Origin: Chlamydia felis Fe/C-56
GTDB lineage: Bacteria > Chlamydiota > Chlamydiia > Chlamydiales > Chlamydiaceae
Reading direction: 5' to 3'
NCBI RefSeq assembly: GCF_000009945.1
Contig: NC_007899.1
Span: 558,001-622,000, forward strand
Length of the DNA: 64,000 bases
Shown: one piece after another, positions 39,614 to 49,746 of the stretch
Numbering within the stretch: position 1 is the first letter of the stretch
Layout: every line of letters begins with the position of its first letter
Notes under the pieces: generated by a model
The model's database searches: none
Told to the model about the DNA's origin: nothing
The model's input: only the letters and a program-made list of their open reading frames with translations
Made by a program: the position numbers and the translations under genes

Positions 39614-41014
39614 ATGCATACCCATACAAAACCCTCAAAACCTCTGGGAACATTTACTGTTGGAATGTTATCTCTAGCAGTAGTTATTAGTTTAAGGAAC
39701 TTGCCCCTAACAGCAAAACACGGATTATCGACTCTTTTCTTTTATGCTCTAGCCGTGGGCTGTTTTATGATCCCCTATGCGCTTATTTCAGCTGAATTAG
39801 CGTCTTTTAAACCCCAAGGAATTTATATTTGGACTCGCGATGCCTTGGGAAAGTGGTGGGGATTTTTCTCTATATGGATGCAATGGTTCCATAACATGAC
39901 ATGGTACCCTGCAATGCTCGCATTTATTGCAAGTACGCTAGTGTACAAAATTAATCCAGAACTAGCCCATAACAAAGTCTATTTGGCAATAGTTATTCTT
40001 GCCGGATTTTGGGGACTGACTTTTTTTAATTTCTTTGGGATTAGTACATCAGCTTTATTTAGTTCGATTTGCGTTATCGTAGGAACTTTGATCCCAGGAG
40101 TAATTTTAGTTGCCTTGGCTATTTTTTGGATCATGACGGGAAATCCTATAGCCATTTCCTTGTCGTGGAGAGATTTACTTCCTGATATTAATGGTATGTC
40201 TTCCTTTGTATTACTCGCAGGAATGCTTCTAGCTCTCTGCGGATTAGAAGCCAATGCGAACCTGGCCTCGGATATGGTAAATCCTAGAAAGAACTACCCT
40301 AAAGCTGTACTTATTGGAGCGATTTCTACATTAGCTATTCTAGTTTTGGGATCGCTGTCTATAGCCATTGTGATTCCGAAAGAAGAGATCAGTTTAGTTT
40401 CTGGGCTAGTCAAAGCTTTTTCTCTATTCTTTGATAAGTATAATCTTTCTTGGATGACTAGCATCATTGTTGTTATGACGATTGCTGGATCTTTAGGAGA
40501 GCTTAATGCTTGGATGTTTGCTGGAACCAAGGGCTTATTTGTTTCCACACAAAATGACTGCCTCCCTAGAATGTTTAAAAAAGTAAACGCAAAAAATGTC
40601 CCTACAAACCTAATGCTATTTCAAGCAATCGTAGTGACTTTATTTACTTTGATATTCCTATGTCTAGACTCTGCAGATCTGGCGTATTGGATTCTTAGTG
40701 CATTGAGCATACAAATGTATTTAGCTATGTACATTTGCTTATTTATTGCAGGTCCAATTTTGCGTATTAAAGAGCCAAAGGCTCAACGTCTCTATTCTGT
40801 TCCCGGAAAATTTTTCGGCATCTGTCTACTTTCTATCTTGGGAATACTTTCTTGCTTATTTGTTTTATGGATTAGCTTTTTACCTCCTCAAGGAGTCTCT
40901 TTGTTATCTGGAGCGGGTAAAATAGGGTACTCAGCCTTTCTACTATTGGCTTTCTCTATAAATTGTATGATACCTTTTGGCATCTACTACGCACATAAAA
41001 AACTCGTCAAATAA
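39614..41014 (+). CDS. APC-family amino acid transporter
   Basis: 466 residues, 12 membrane helices. Seen: GTFTVGMLSLAVVISLRNLP at the N-terminus as in the APC unwound first helix, LISAELASFKPQGIYIWTRDALG (glutamate/GABA antiporter subgroup), and the consensus loop GLEANANLASDMVNPRKNYP. Probably imports or exchanges amino acids for the host-dependent cell. Annotated xasA-like in Chlamydia (CT216); substrate uncertain. It follows dhnA by 18 bases, one operon. Confidence 0.88.
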   Translation: MHTHTKPSKPLGTFTVGMLSLAVVISLRNLPLTAKHGLSTLFFYALAVGCFMIPYALISAELASFKPQGIYIWTRDALGKWWGFFSIWMQWFHNMTWYPAMLAFIASTLVYKINPELAHNKVYLAIVILAGFWGLTFFNFFGISTSALFSSICVIVGTLIPGVILVALAIFWIMTGNPIAISLSWRDLLPDINGMSSFVLLAGMLLALCGLEANANLASDMVNPRKNYPKAVLIGAISTLAILVLGSLSIAIVIPKEEISLVSGLVKAFSLFFDKYNLSWMTSIIVVMTIAGSLGELNAWMFAGTKGLFVSTQNDCLPRMFKKVNAKNVPTNLMLFQAIVVTLFTLIFLCLDSADLAYWILSALSIQMYLAMYICLFIAGPILRIKEPKAQRLYSVPGKFFGICLLSILGILSCLFVLWISFLPPQGVSLLSGAGKIGYSAFLLLAFSINCMIPFGIYYAHKKLVK

Positions 41015-41028
41015 GCCTGATAGAAAAC

Positions 41029-41071
41029 ATCGAAGCAGTTCCTTAAAAATCTTTTAAGAAGCTGCTTTGAT
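41029..41071. terminator. Long hairpin between convergent genes
   Basis: A long inverted repeat (ATCGAAGCAG with CTGCTTTGAT, extended inside by TTAAAA with TTTTAA) lies 15 bases after the transporter stop and 127 bases before the mgtE stop on the other strand. No strong T-tract follows on the plus strand, so rho-independent function is probable but not certain. Confidence 0.5.
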
Positions 41072-41197
41072 ATTCTTCAAAAAAGCAAGGTTGCTCCCCT
41101 AAAGAATGAAGGAACTTTAGCCGGTAAATGGCGTGCCTAAACAAAAATCATTGCGAATGGAATTCTGAACTTAATTCATCAAATAGTAAAAGGATAA

Positions 41198-42673
41198 CTA
41201 ACTGAAAAAGAAAAAATTCAAGAATCCCGTTATCAAGAAGAATATAACCATCGACATAATATCATTCAGCGCCGTAACAATAGGTCCCGAAGCTAAAGCC
41301 GGATCTACACCTAATTTTACAAAGAAAAACGGAGAAAGAACTCCTAAGGTTGTAGCCGTTAACGACGCTCCCAACACTCCGGTAGCTACAGTAACTCCAA
41401 GTTGCAATCCCCCTCCAGAAAAAAGATTCATTCCCAAGAATCCCATAAGATAAACAACAATACCACAAAGAATACCCAAAGCCACACCTGTTAATAAACC
41501 AATGCTCATCTCTTTGAATATAGTTTCTCTACGACGTCCAAATGAAAGCGTTCCAGTGGCCATACTGCGGACTAAAATCGTGCTACACTGAACACCTACG
41601 TTTCCAGACATACCATTAATTAAAGGAATGAAGAAAATTACTAGAGCCAACAATGACGGAGCAATTTTCTGAAAATATGCCATAACCGAAGCGCTAACCA
41701 ATCCCGCGCAAAGAGTAACCAATAACCAGGGAGCTCTGAGTAAAAATCTCTGAACCACATGACAACTGTGGTACCCAACGTCCTCCGTAGTTCCCGCCAT
41801 ACGTGCTATAGTTTCATCGGCAATATCTTCAATAGCTTCTACAACATCTTCATAGGTAATTGCGCCTATTAAAAAGTTCTCTTCGTCAACAACTGGTAAA
41901 GCTGCAATTTTATAGCGTTCTACTAAATCTACAACTTCTTCTCTAGTTGCGTCAGGCAAAACCTTATGCTCTACCTGATTCATAATCTGCTTCAAGGAGA
42001 TTTCTGGGGGATTAATTATCAAACTTCTATCAGTAACAACGCCTTGAAGTTCTCCTTTAAAATCTAAAACAAAAACTAGACGCGTTAAATCTATTCCGGG
42101 GTTATTTCTAATACACGCAGAAACATCTTTCACAGTAGTTTCCATTAAGAAGGCGAAAAACTCATTCGTCATGAGTCTTCCAGCAGTATTGCGTCCGTGT
42201 TTTTGTAAATCGCGAATTTTCAACGCTTTTTTAGAATCTATTAATTCTAAAATTCTACGATAACGTCGATCAGGAATATCGTCTAATACCCATACGGCTT
42301 CATCAGGAGGCATTTGATCAATTAATGCGCATACTTCTATGTCTGTTAACTTACGGAAAATAGCCCACCGAGAAGCCGAATCTGTGTTAATAATAAAAGC
42401 AACTCGAGAGGCTATACATGATAGATTTTTATAAAGAATAGCACGTGAGTCTGGAGGAAGACAAGACACTGCATAGGCTAAATCTATAGGATTATATTCA
42501 CTAACAATCTTTGAAAGATCGTGGGAATGTATATCCGTAGATAAACACGTAAACGCTTTTTCCAGTTTAAAACTTAGCTCATCATCTAAATGGCTAGTTT
42601 TCGAATCCATTAAGTTTCCCGAACCAAGAGCCGTGTCTAGTTTCTCTTCGCCTCTGTTTTGCTCGCCCACCAT
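41198..42673 (-). CDS. mgtE: MgtE-type magnesium transporter
   Basis: 491 residues. Seen: N-terminal superhelical MgtE domain (about 40-150, LIDQMPPDEAVWVLDDIPDRRY), two CBS domains (about 155-275) that sense Mg2+, and five C-terminal membrane helices with FFIPLINGMSGNVGVQCSTI and the pore GGNxGxQ-type motif. It takes up Mg2+ under CBS gating. The ATG follows AGAGGTAAACT inside the end of the upstream gene, overlapping it by 37 bases. C. trachomatis CT194. Confidence 0.93.
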   Translation of the reverse strand: MVGEQNRGEEKLDTALGSGNLMDSKTSHLDDELSFKLEKAFTCLSTDIHSHDLSKIVSEYNPIDLAYAVSCLPPDSRAILYKNLSCIASRVAFIINTDSASRWAIFRKLTDIEVCALIDQMPPDEAVWVLDDIPDRRYRRILELIDSKKALKIRDLQKHGRNTAGRLMTNEFFAFLMETTVKDVSACIRNNPGIDLTRLVFVLDFKGELQGVVTDRSLIINPPEISLKQIMNQVEHKVLPDATREEVVDLVERYKIAALPVVDEENFLIGAITYEDVVEAIEDIADETIARMAGTTEDVGYHSCHVVQRFLLRAPWLLVTLCAGLVSASVMAYFQKIAPSLLALVIFFIPLINGMSGNVGVQCSTILVRSMATGTLSFGRRRETIFKEMSIGLLTGVALGILCGIVVYLMGFLGMNLFSGGGLQLGVTVATGVLGASLTATTLGVLSPFFFVKLGVDPALASGPIVTALNDIMSMVIFFLITGFLNFFFFS

Positions 42674-44769
42674 AGTTTACCTCTTTGATTAGCCACGACT
42701 TCATGAAACGCATGTCCATCTCGCAAATTTGCTAAACAGGGATCTTTCTGCCATCGTGATTCTGTGATTTTAAATCCAAAATCTACAGAACGCATTATCA
42801 TAGCCCAGGCTTGACTGATATCTTTTTTAACAGCGTAAAATTTACCTAGAGTGTAATAGGCTTCGCTACACCCCAGGACTATAGCCCGTTCTAAATACAC
42901 CCTAACTAATTCTTCGGATTCGAAACAATGCCGTTTCCAAAATAGAAATAGCCAGGCCTCACCTAATAAGAGTAATAAATCCTCTTGATCAGGATATTCG
43001 CCTACTAACGAATTTAAAATAACTAAAGCTTCTTCAACTAGGGTCTCATCTTGCAATAGTTTCCCTTTTCTTAAAAGAGTGGAAGCGAGAATAATCTTAG
43101 CTCTAAAAGACAGTCTATCTTCATCTATACTAGATAATAGAGCATAAGCTTTATCATAATAATCCAAGGATTCTTGAAGATCAGCTAATAAGTAGCAGGA
43201 ATGCCCCCACAATTCTAAAATCTCCATGCGGTGAGAAAGATCCCAAGCTCTACGATAGTACAACAAAGATTCTTCTAAATAAATTTCCTTATAAGCAAGA
43301 TCAGTAGATGCTTCAGCTAAGCATTTTAGAGCGAGGCCTCGATCACTCCAAAATAAAAATACCTCGGGGCGCAAAGAACACAGTCCCTTTGCTACACTAA
43401 CAGCTTTCTGAAGTAATCTCACATTCTTTTTTCTTACTCCCCACGCAAAGTATACATCAAATAACTTTTGTCTACTGTTAATGTTATCTGCTTCCCATTC
43501 AATACAAGATTTAAAACAAGAGGCCGAAGCTGCAAACGTCGCATCATCACCAAAATATAAAGCAGAACAAAGCTGTATCACCCCTAATGCCTGAACTAAA
43601 TAAGCATTTCCAGGGAAAGTTTTCATGGCCATCACTAGTCGCGAACGGCTTTCCCTAAATAAATTTGGCTCCTCTAAATATAGGCCTAATATCGCTATAC
43701 CATTAGCTAGAAGAGCTGAAAGCATAATGGGATCAGCTCCTTTTTTTTGAGCCGTGGCCAGCTTATCCAATCCTATCTCTATGTGTTTCATATTGCTGTT
43801 CAGCCAACCAGAACGAATTAACAACTCTCCCCATACCACCCATAATTCAGCAATATGAGGACACGCCTGAACAGTTTGATACAGTATCCTATTAGCTTGA
43901 TGAAAATGCTCTTTCTCATAAGTAACATCGAATAATCGCACTACAGCTACGGCATAGCTATAGCGGTAATTCTCATAAGAGATATTATCAAAACGGCGAT
44001 TGAAACTAAGAAAAATAGCCTGAGACAAATGATCTATAGCTTGCTGTATATAAGAAGATTTCCCAAATAGTAAGCCAAAAATTTGTAGACATTCAGCATA
44101 ATCTGCATGAGCACTTGCTCGATTTGAAACCAGGGTTAACACCTTAGAAAAATACTGAGAACTGCGCACGAGAACTTCGGTTTCTTTGCTCTTATAATAC
44201 AATGTAAGATACGTCTTACCTAGAGCTTCATATACATACGCAGAGACTAAATGAGAAACTTCCTCATGTTTGTCTCCCTCGCAAAAATGTCCCCAACCTA
44301 GTCTATCATGCAAATGAGGATTAATCTTCAGCAATTGGTCTAAAATGTGAGCATTTTTGACAACTTTATCAAGAAATGTAGCGTCTCCGGTTAGGGAAAA
44401 TAATTCATAATTCGCACATATTTGAGCAGAACACAGGGAGACCCTATCCGAAGAGCTTATTCCCAGCTTTTTGAACAAGAGATCCATGTAGGTTAAAACA
44501 TCAATCAAAATTTGAGAGTTTTTTTTATTAATACCGTATTTCATTCCATAGAAAATCACTTTTTTCAAGACCACAATATGGTCTCGAGCAAGCATTAATA
44601 AGCTCTCAGATATTGATAGGTAACCCTCGCTAATCTCCGAACTTTCTTCTAGATCAATCAACTCAGAAATAAGAAAATTTATCGAAGCCTCAGAATAGCC
44701 GAATTCATCAAATGTTTCGGATTCTCTATAGAATTGTTTAGAAGAAATGAAAGGTAAGGATGATCCCAT
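42637..44769 (-). CDS. Chlamydial TPR-like helical repeat protein (CT195 homolog)
   Basis: 710 residues, rich in Leu/Ala helices in a TPR/Sel1-like pattern (KALGKTYLTLYYKSKE, LVAKGLCSLRPEVFLFWSDRG, YYTLGKFYAVKKDISQAW). No signal peptide or membrane segment. It probably is a soluble scaffold; no enzymatic motif is seen. It lies upstream of mgtE with a 37-base overlap, suggesting translational coupling. The C. trachomatis homolog CT195 is of unknown function. Confidence 0.82.
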   Translation of the reverse strand: MGSSLPFISSKQFYRESETFDEFGYSEASINFLISELIDLEESSEISEGYLSISESLLMLARDHIVVLKKVIFYGMKYGINKKNSQILIDVLTYMDLLFKKLGISSSDRVSLCSAQICANYELFSLTGDATFLDKVVKNAHILDQLLKINPHLHDRLGWGHFCEGDKHEEVSHLVSAYVYEALGKTYLTLYYKSKETEVLVRSSQYFSKVLTLVSNRASAHADYAECLQIFGLLFGKSSYIQQAIDHLSQAIFLSFNRRFDNISYENYRYSYAVAVVRLFDVTYEKEHFHQANRILYQTVQACPHIAELWVVWGELLIRSGWLNSNMKHIEIGLDKLATAQKKGADPIMLSALLANGIAILGLYLEEPNLFRESRSRLVMAMKTFPGNAYLVQALGVIQLCSALYFGDDATFAASASCFKSCIEWEADNINSRQKLFDVYFAWGVRKKNVRLLQKAVSVAKGLCSLRPEVFLFWSDRGLALKCLAEASTDLAYKEIYLEESLLYYRRAWDLSHRMEILELWGHSCYLLADLQESLDYYDKAYALLSSIDEDRLSFRAKIILASTLLRKGKLLQDETLVEEALVILNSLVGEYPDQEDLLLLLGEAWLFLFWKRHCFESEELVRVYLERAIVLGCSEAYYTLGKFYAVKKDISQAWAMIMRSVDFGFKITESRWQKDPCLANLRDGHAFHEVVANQRGKLWWASKTEAKRN

Positions 44770-45044
44770 CTTGTGACTGCTTTACTGCCATATTCTTTTC
44801 CTCATATAATCTACAGAGGAGTTTCTAAAAGATTAAGATTCTACCCTTAACTCCGGATACAATCCCAAGCAATATATTATGTTTAAGATTTTCTGAGAAA
44901 AAAGCCGAGGATTTCGAAACTGATACTCAGATGTTCAATACTAAAGTATCCACCAGAAAAACTTAGGGACCAGTCTAACGCATTTAAGTTTTTCATCAAA
45001 AATATTTTACATGAGAAAGTTCTAAACAAACCATCATGTACAAA

Positions 45045-46205
45045 TTAAAATATTGTGCTGATTGGCTCTTCCCCAGGATTCTCACTATCATCCAAATTGG
45101 GAGCAGTAACGACAGCTATTCCAGGATAAACAGGCAGATTCAAATCGGGGTAGTATTGAGCAGATGTATGGGTTCCTGAAACAATGTGCCCATTTTTAAA
45201 TAAGAACATACTTATAGGCTGAAAACACCCAATTAGATATTGACTAAACTGCCCTAGCCCTTGTCGTGTACCCCCACCCTCAAATTTAAAATTGCGTTGG
45301 GGAGCACATAACCATAAGCCACGAGAACGAATGATATCATCATTCCAATCTCTTTCTACGCAGGCGTAGGCAACACGACCTCCTAAAGGATTCAGCAATC
45401 CATAAAAGACTGTCATCATTGAAGCCGTACCATAGAAAGGCGCCCTAAGAAAATTAACCAAAGACCTCGCCATCTCTCTAATAATATCTTTAAAAATAAA
45501 GCGGTCTTCTTGTGGTATTTTATTTTGAGAAAAACACTGGATAACCATTTGCAGAAGTATATGAAAAGGAATCACGATAAATCTGATCAAATTATAAATC
45601 ATCTTAATAAGAACTAGAAAAGGAGCAGCGATTAAAGGAAAAACAAAAGTAGGAATTCTATAATCTACGCCTTCCGGATAGTAATACACTAGTGCCACAC
45701 CAGATCCTGTTTCATCTAAAGTCGACAAATCTATGTGACTTTCCTGAACCCTTTCTTGTATACGCTCCTTTTCCCCAGCTTTTGGTTTAGAGTAATAACA
45801 TACTGGCATAGGCGCCCAAACCCTGTTTCCAAAGGGTTTAATTACTGAACCTGAAAGGATATCGACTTTTTTACTAATTCTGTGTAAAACATACATCCCT
45901 CCTGAGAGCAGAAGAGTCGGAATAGCCACAGCAACAACAACCGAGACCCAAGTCATAACAAAAGCTTGAATTTGTAAAGTCCCAAGAAGCATCGCCAATA
46001 GAATTAAAGTTATCAATACAGACAACGCTAATAAAGCTACACGTGTTTGACGATTTGCTTGATACTTCTCTAAATCCAAATGGGTGCGAGCGTTTTTTGT
46101 GATCTTGGATTGAAATACACTTTTCCACTCTTTTTCATCTGGAAAATTACTGGGGCCTACGGGGGTTAATTTTTCATTAACCGTGGGCAAATTAAAACAA
46201 GACAT
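45045..46205 (-). CDS. Inc-type membrane protein
   Basis: 386 residues. Seen: a bilobed hydrophobic domain at about 57-78 and 82-108, a soluble part, and a second hydrophobic pair in the middle (PTFVFPLIAAPFLVLIKMIY, LIRFIVIPFHILLQMVI). The C-terminal 150 residues contain ARSLVNFLRAPFYGTASMM and CAPQRNFKFEGGGTRQG. It is divergent from gltT, at the place of the C. trachomatis Inc cluster before CT230. Function unknown; Inc assignment from the membrane pattern and context. Confidence 0.72.
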   Translation of the reverse strand: MSCFNLPTVNEKLTPVGPSNFPDEKEWKSVFQSKITKNARTHLDLEKYQANRQTRVALLALSVLITLILLAMLLGTLQIQAFVMTWVSVVVAVAIPTLLLSGGMYVLHRISKKVDILSGSVIKPFGNRVWAPMPVCYYSKPKAGEKERIQERVQESHIDLSTLDETGSGVALVYYYPEGVDYRIPTFVFPLIAAPFLVLIKMIYNLIRFIVIPFHILLQMVIQCFSQNKIPQEDRFIFKDIIREMARSLVNFLRAPFYGTASMMTVFYGLLNPLGGRVAYACVERDWNDDIIRSRGLWLCAPQRNFKFEGGGTRQGLGQFSQYLIGCFQPISMFLFKNGHIVSGTHTSAQYYPDLNLPVYPGIAVVTAPNLDDSENPGEEPISTIF

Positions 46206-46309
46206 GTTACACTTTTAAAAAGTTTTATTTTATTTCAATTTCAAAGAAAAGAAATGCTCGAGCTAGTATACTCGCATTACGCTTTTATTAAAAATTTTTA
46301 GTGCCAATC

Positions 46310-47536
46310 ATGAAAAAGAAGCTCGCAAAATCGAATTACAATCTCCTGTTGTTAGGAAGCATGTTGTTAGGGTTGGCTCTAGCCTCCTTTAATTCTCCCC
46401 TGGTATTTCAAAGCGCGGAAATCATATCAGGAATTTTTTTAAAGTTGTTAAGATTTTTAAGCCTTCCCCTAGTATTTTTTGCTATCGGATCAACAATTAC
46501 CTCTATCAAAAATTTTCAAGTAATGTTGTCCGTTGGGAGAAAAGTATTATACTATACGCTACTTACTACAATTATATCTGCAACAGTTGGCCTAGGATTA
46601 TTTATTATTATTTATCCCGTTATGCCATTAGAAAACGCTGTGGGGTCTTCTTCAACAGTTTGTTCAACTGGTTACCTAAAGATATTGTCAAACACAATTC
46701 CTGCAAATATTTTAGAGCCTTTTCTAGACAACAATGTTATCTCAGCCACATTTTTGGCTGCCTTACTAGGAATAGCATCCCTTTTTCTTCCTGAAAAAGA
46801 AAAGAACTTCACCCACACCCTATTTTCAACTTTTTTCTCTATACTTTTGAATGTGGCTAAAGGAGTTCTTAAATTACTTGTTCCAGCAACACTGGCCTTC
46901 TCCGTTCTATTTTATAAGGAAGTCTCTCAGGGCCAAGACAACTTAGTCGTTTTTAGTAAATATCTTCTTTGCGTAGTGGGGGCCAACTTAATTCAAGGGT
47001 TTATTGTCCTACCGTGGCTTTTGAAAGCAAATAAGCTTTCACCCATCAAAATTGCCAAGGGAATGTCTCCAGCTTTAATTACGGCTTTCTTTTCAAAATC
47101 TTCGGCATCTACGCTTCCCCTAACCATGGAGCTGGCTGAAGAGGAGATCAAAATCAAGCCCGCACTATCCAGACTTGCTTTTCCTCTATGCTCTGTAATC
47201 AATATGAATGGTTGTGCTGCCTTTATTTTAATTACCGTGCTTTTTGTTTCCGCATCAAATGGTATTAGTTTTTCTCTTTTTTCAATGATTAGTTGGATAT
47301 TCATTGCGACTTTATGTGCTATTGGAAATTCTGGTGTGCCTATGGGATGTTTTTTCCTGGCATCCTCGTTAATTACTTCAATGCACATTCCTTTACATTT
47401 GTTAGGGCTAATCCTACCCTTCTATACTGTCTTAGATATGATTGAAACAGCTTTAAACGTCTGGTCTGATTGCTGTGTTGTTAGTGTAACCGACAAATAT
47501 TTTTCAAATAAATTTATTGAATTAGAACAAGTATAA
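46310..47536 (+). CDS. gltT: Dicarboxylate/glutamate:cation symporter (DAACS)
   Basis: 408 residues from ATG 46310; a GTG 9 bases earlier is possible. Eight membrane helices plus re-entrant loops expected; SFFSKSSASTLPLTME (serine-rich hairpin HP1 region) and NMNGCAAFILIT (the NMxG motif of helix 7) are visible. Imports dicarboxylates or glutamate from the host. Its stop overlaps the start of the next gene (TAATG). C. trachomatis CT230; the specific substrate is not decided by the sequence. Confidence 0.9.
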   Translation: MKKKLAKSNYNLLLLGSMLLGLALASFNSPLVFQSAEIISGIFLKLLRFLSLPLVFFAIGSTITSIKNFQVMLSVGRKVLYYTLLTTIISATVGLGLFIIIYPVMPLENAVGSSSTVCSTGYLKILSNTIPANILEPFLDNNVISATFLAALLGIASLFLPEKEKNFTHTLFSTFFSILLNVAKGVLKLLVPATLAFSVLFYKEVSQGQDNLVVFSKYLLCVVGANLIQGFIVLPWLLKANKLSPIKIAKGMSPALITAFFSKSSASTLPLTMELAEEEIKIKPALSRLAFPLCSVINMNGCAAFILITVLFVSASNGISFSLFSMISWIFIATLCAIGNSGVPMGCFFLASSLITSMHIPLHLLGLILPFYTVLDMIETALNVWSDCCVVSVTDKYFSNKFIELEQV

Positions 47537-49017
47537 TGAACAAACATCAAAACCAATTCTCTTCTAGACTCGGATTTATTTTTTCTATGATGGGCATCGC
47601 TGTCGGTGCTGGTAATATTTGGCGCTTCCCTAGAATTGCAGCACAAAACGGCTCCGGAGCATTTATTTTAATTTGGCTTTTGTTTTTGTTTATCTGGTCA
47701 ATTCCCCTGATTATTATAGAACTTTCTCTAGGAAAATTAACGAGAAAAGCCCCTATAGGCACGTTAATTAAGCTTGCCGGATCAAAATACGCCTGGTTAG
47801 GAGGATTTGTCACTCTAGTAACAACTTGTATTCTAGCCTACTACTCTAATATTGTAGGATGGGGGTTAAGCTATTTTTACTACTCAATTTCAGGGAAAAT
47901 CTACGCAGGAAATAATTTTTCTCAATTATGGGAAACCCACTATCAGAGCTCCTTCCCCCTATTGTTTCATTTTCTATCCCTATTTCTAGCCTACATGATC
48001 ATTCGCAAAGGTATCGTGCAGGGAATTGAAAAATGTAATAAAATTCTTATCCCCTCATTCTTTGTTTGCACCCTAATACTACTCCTTAGAGCTATTACCT
48101 TGCCTAATGCTATGCAGGGGATCAAGCAACTCTTCTCCTTTGATCTAGCATCTTTGTCTAATTACAAATTATGGCTGGAAGCTCTGACTCAGAATGCTTG
48201 GGATACAGGAGCCGGTTGGGGATTGCTTTTGGTATATTCAGGTTTTGCCTCAAAGAAAACAGGGGTTGTGAGCAACGGGGCCCTCACCGCAATATCGAAC
48301 AACATTGTTTCCCTAATTATGGGAATCATTGTATTTTCCACCTGTGCTTCCCTGGATGTCTTAGGGACAACACAATTACAGCAAGGTGCAGGATCATCGA
48401 GCATTGGTATAGCCTTCATTTACTTGCCAGAGTTATTTACAAGAGTGCCTGGGCCAGACTATTTAGCAGCCGTCTTCAGTTCTATATTTTTCTTAGCCTT
48501 TGCAACAGCAGCTCTTTCATCGATGATTTCAATGCTATTTCTATTGACTCAAACACTTTCCGAATTTGGAATAAAAAAATGTACAGCAGAGCTATCAGCC
48601 ACAATTATTGCCTTTATCCTTGGAGTGCCTTCATCTTTAAGTCTTGCGGTGTTTGCTAACCAAGACACAGTTTGGGGAATAGGACTAATTATTAACGGTC
48701 TTATTTTTATTTATGCCGCAATGCACTACGGACTTTCTCATTTAAAAAAGAAAATCATTAACTCTGTTCCGGGTGATATTCGCCTCAACAAATCTTTTGA
48801 TCTCATGGTAAAATACCTACTTCCTGTTGAAGGAATCGTTTTATTGTGTTGGTATTTTTATGAAGGTCTTTTTCCAGAAGACGGTCACTGGTGGAATCCC
48901 ATATCCGTTTACAGTCTCTCTAGTCTAATTTTACAGTGGTCTACGGGATTAATTATTTTATGGTGTTTTAATAAAAAACTTTCTAAATGCTTTTCTTTGC
49001 ACAACTTAGAAAACTAA
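47536..49017 (+). CDS. Neurotransmitter:sodium symporter family amino acid transporter
   Basis: 493 residues, LeuT fold with 12 helices. Seen: GIAVGAGNIWRFPRIAAQNG at helix 1 with the Na+/substrate site, GWGLLLVYSGFASKKTG, and SIFFLAFATAALSSMISMLF at helix 8. Transport is sodium-coupled; some members carry tryptophan or other aromatic or branched amino acids. It is translationally coupled to gltT (1-base overlap of TAA and ATG). C. trachomatis CT231. Confidence 0.93.
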   Translation: MNKHQNQFSSRLGFIFSMMGIAVGAGNIWRFPRIAAQNGSGAFILIWLLFLFIWSIPLIIIELSLGKLTRKAPIGTLIKLAGSKYAWLGGFVTLVTTCILAYYSNIVGWGLSYFYYSISGKIYAGNNFSQLWETHYQSSFPLLFHFLSLFLAYMIIRKGIVQGIEKCNKILIPSFFVCTLILLLRAITLPNAMQGIKQLFSFDLASLSNYKLWLEALTQNAWDTGAGWGLLLVYSGFASKKTGVVSNGALTAISNNIVSLIMGIIVFSTCASLDVLGTTQLQQGAGSSSIGIAFIYLPELFTRVPGPDYLAAVFSSIFFLAFATAALSSMISMLFLLTQTLSEFGIKKCTAELSATIIAFILGVPSSLSLAVFANQDTVWGIGLIINGLIFIYAAMHYGLSHLKKKIINSVPGDIRLNKSFDLMVKYLLPVEGIVLLCWYFYEGLFPEDGHWWNPISVYSLSSLILQWSTGLIILWCFNKKLSKCFSLHNLEN

Positions 49018-49101
49018 AATCTTATATCTTGATATATTTCCCTAATCTAAGATATTCTGTCCTAAGTTTTATTGTTTTTCCCAGACAACTTAAGGAATCG
49101 C

Positions 49102-49698
49102 ATGTCAACACCACTATCTTCTTCAAACCAACCCCAAGATTCGGAGGGGTTAAATAGAGTTTTATTAAGCTTCGACGGAAGAATAAGTAAATTAGAAAAA
49201 CAGGTGCGACAATTTGAAGAAAAAGTTAATCAAATAGAGAAGAACTCCTCCCTATCTCTTACCACAGGAAATAATGTGGCAACAGATATGGTCCATTTAA
49301 AAGATAAAATAGGTGAATTAGAAGAAAGTCTAGCTGCAGTTGTACAACTGACAATTCAATCAGCTTTAGAACGAACTTCAGAATCAGAATCCACCTCTAA
49401 TTCAGCCAGTTCCGGTTATGTAATAGGGCGTGCTAAACCCTCTCCATGTGCCAAGCTTACAGCCATAGCATTAACCATTTTAGCTCTAATCGCTATCACA
49501 ATGCTTATTATTTGCGTCATTGCTGTTTGCGGAGGTTTCCCACTATTTATTTCTGTGCTTAATATGTACACAGTTGGCGCCTGTATATCCTTACCCATTA
49601 TTTCGTGCGCATCGGTTTCCATAATGATTCTTTGCTCACTATCTATCACCTCTTTATTAAAAAACAGGTTAGCAATCTATAAGGCCAATTTGGCTTAA
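49102..49698 (+). CDS. incB: Inclusion membrane protein B
   Basis: 198 residues from ATG 49102, which follows AAGGAA. Seen: an N-terminal coiled coil (20-47 and 65-90), a low-complexity Ser/Thr stretch, and a bilobed hydrophobic domain at about 118-146 and 150-186 with a very short tail. Matches IncB, one of the first described Incs, which sits before incC in C. caviae and C. trachomatis (CT232). Exported by type III secretion to the inclusion membrane. Upstream gene is the symporter, 84 bases away. Confidence 0.88.
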   Translation: MSTPLSSSNQPQDSEGLNRVLLSFDGRISKLEKQVRQFEEKVNQIEKNSSLSLTTGNNVATDMVHLKDKIGELEESLAAVVQLTIQSALERTSESESTSNSASSGYVIGRAKPSPCAKLTAIALTILALIAITMLIICVIAVCGGFPLFISVLNMYTVGACISLPIISCASVSIMILCSLSITSLLKNRLAIYKANLA

Positions 49699-49746
49699 AT
49701 AGAAACTTAATTGTTGCAAAAAAATGTTTAGGAGAAGTTAAGCATC

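Noticed and set aside
48171-48659. 162-codon plus-strand frame inside the sodium symporter
   Set aside because: It lies within the symporter gene in another frame, with no start signal and no recognisable motif.
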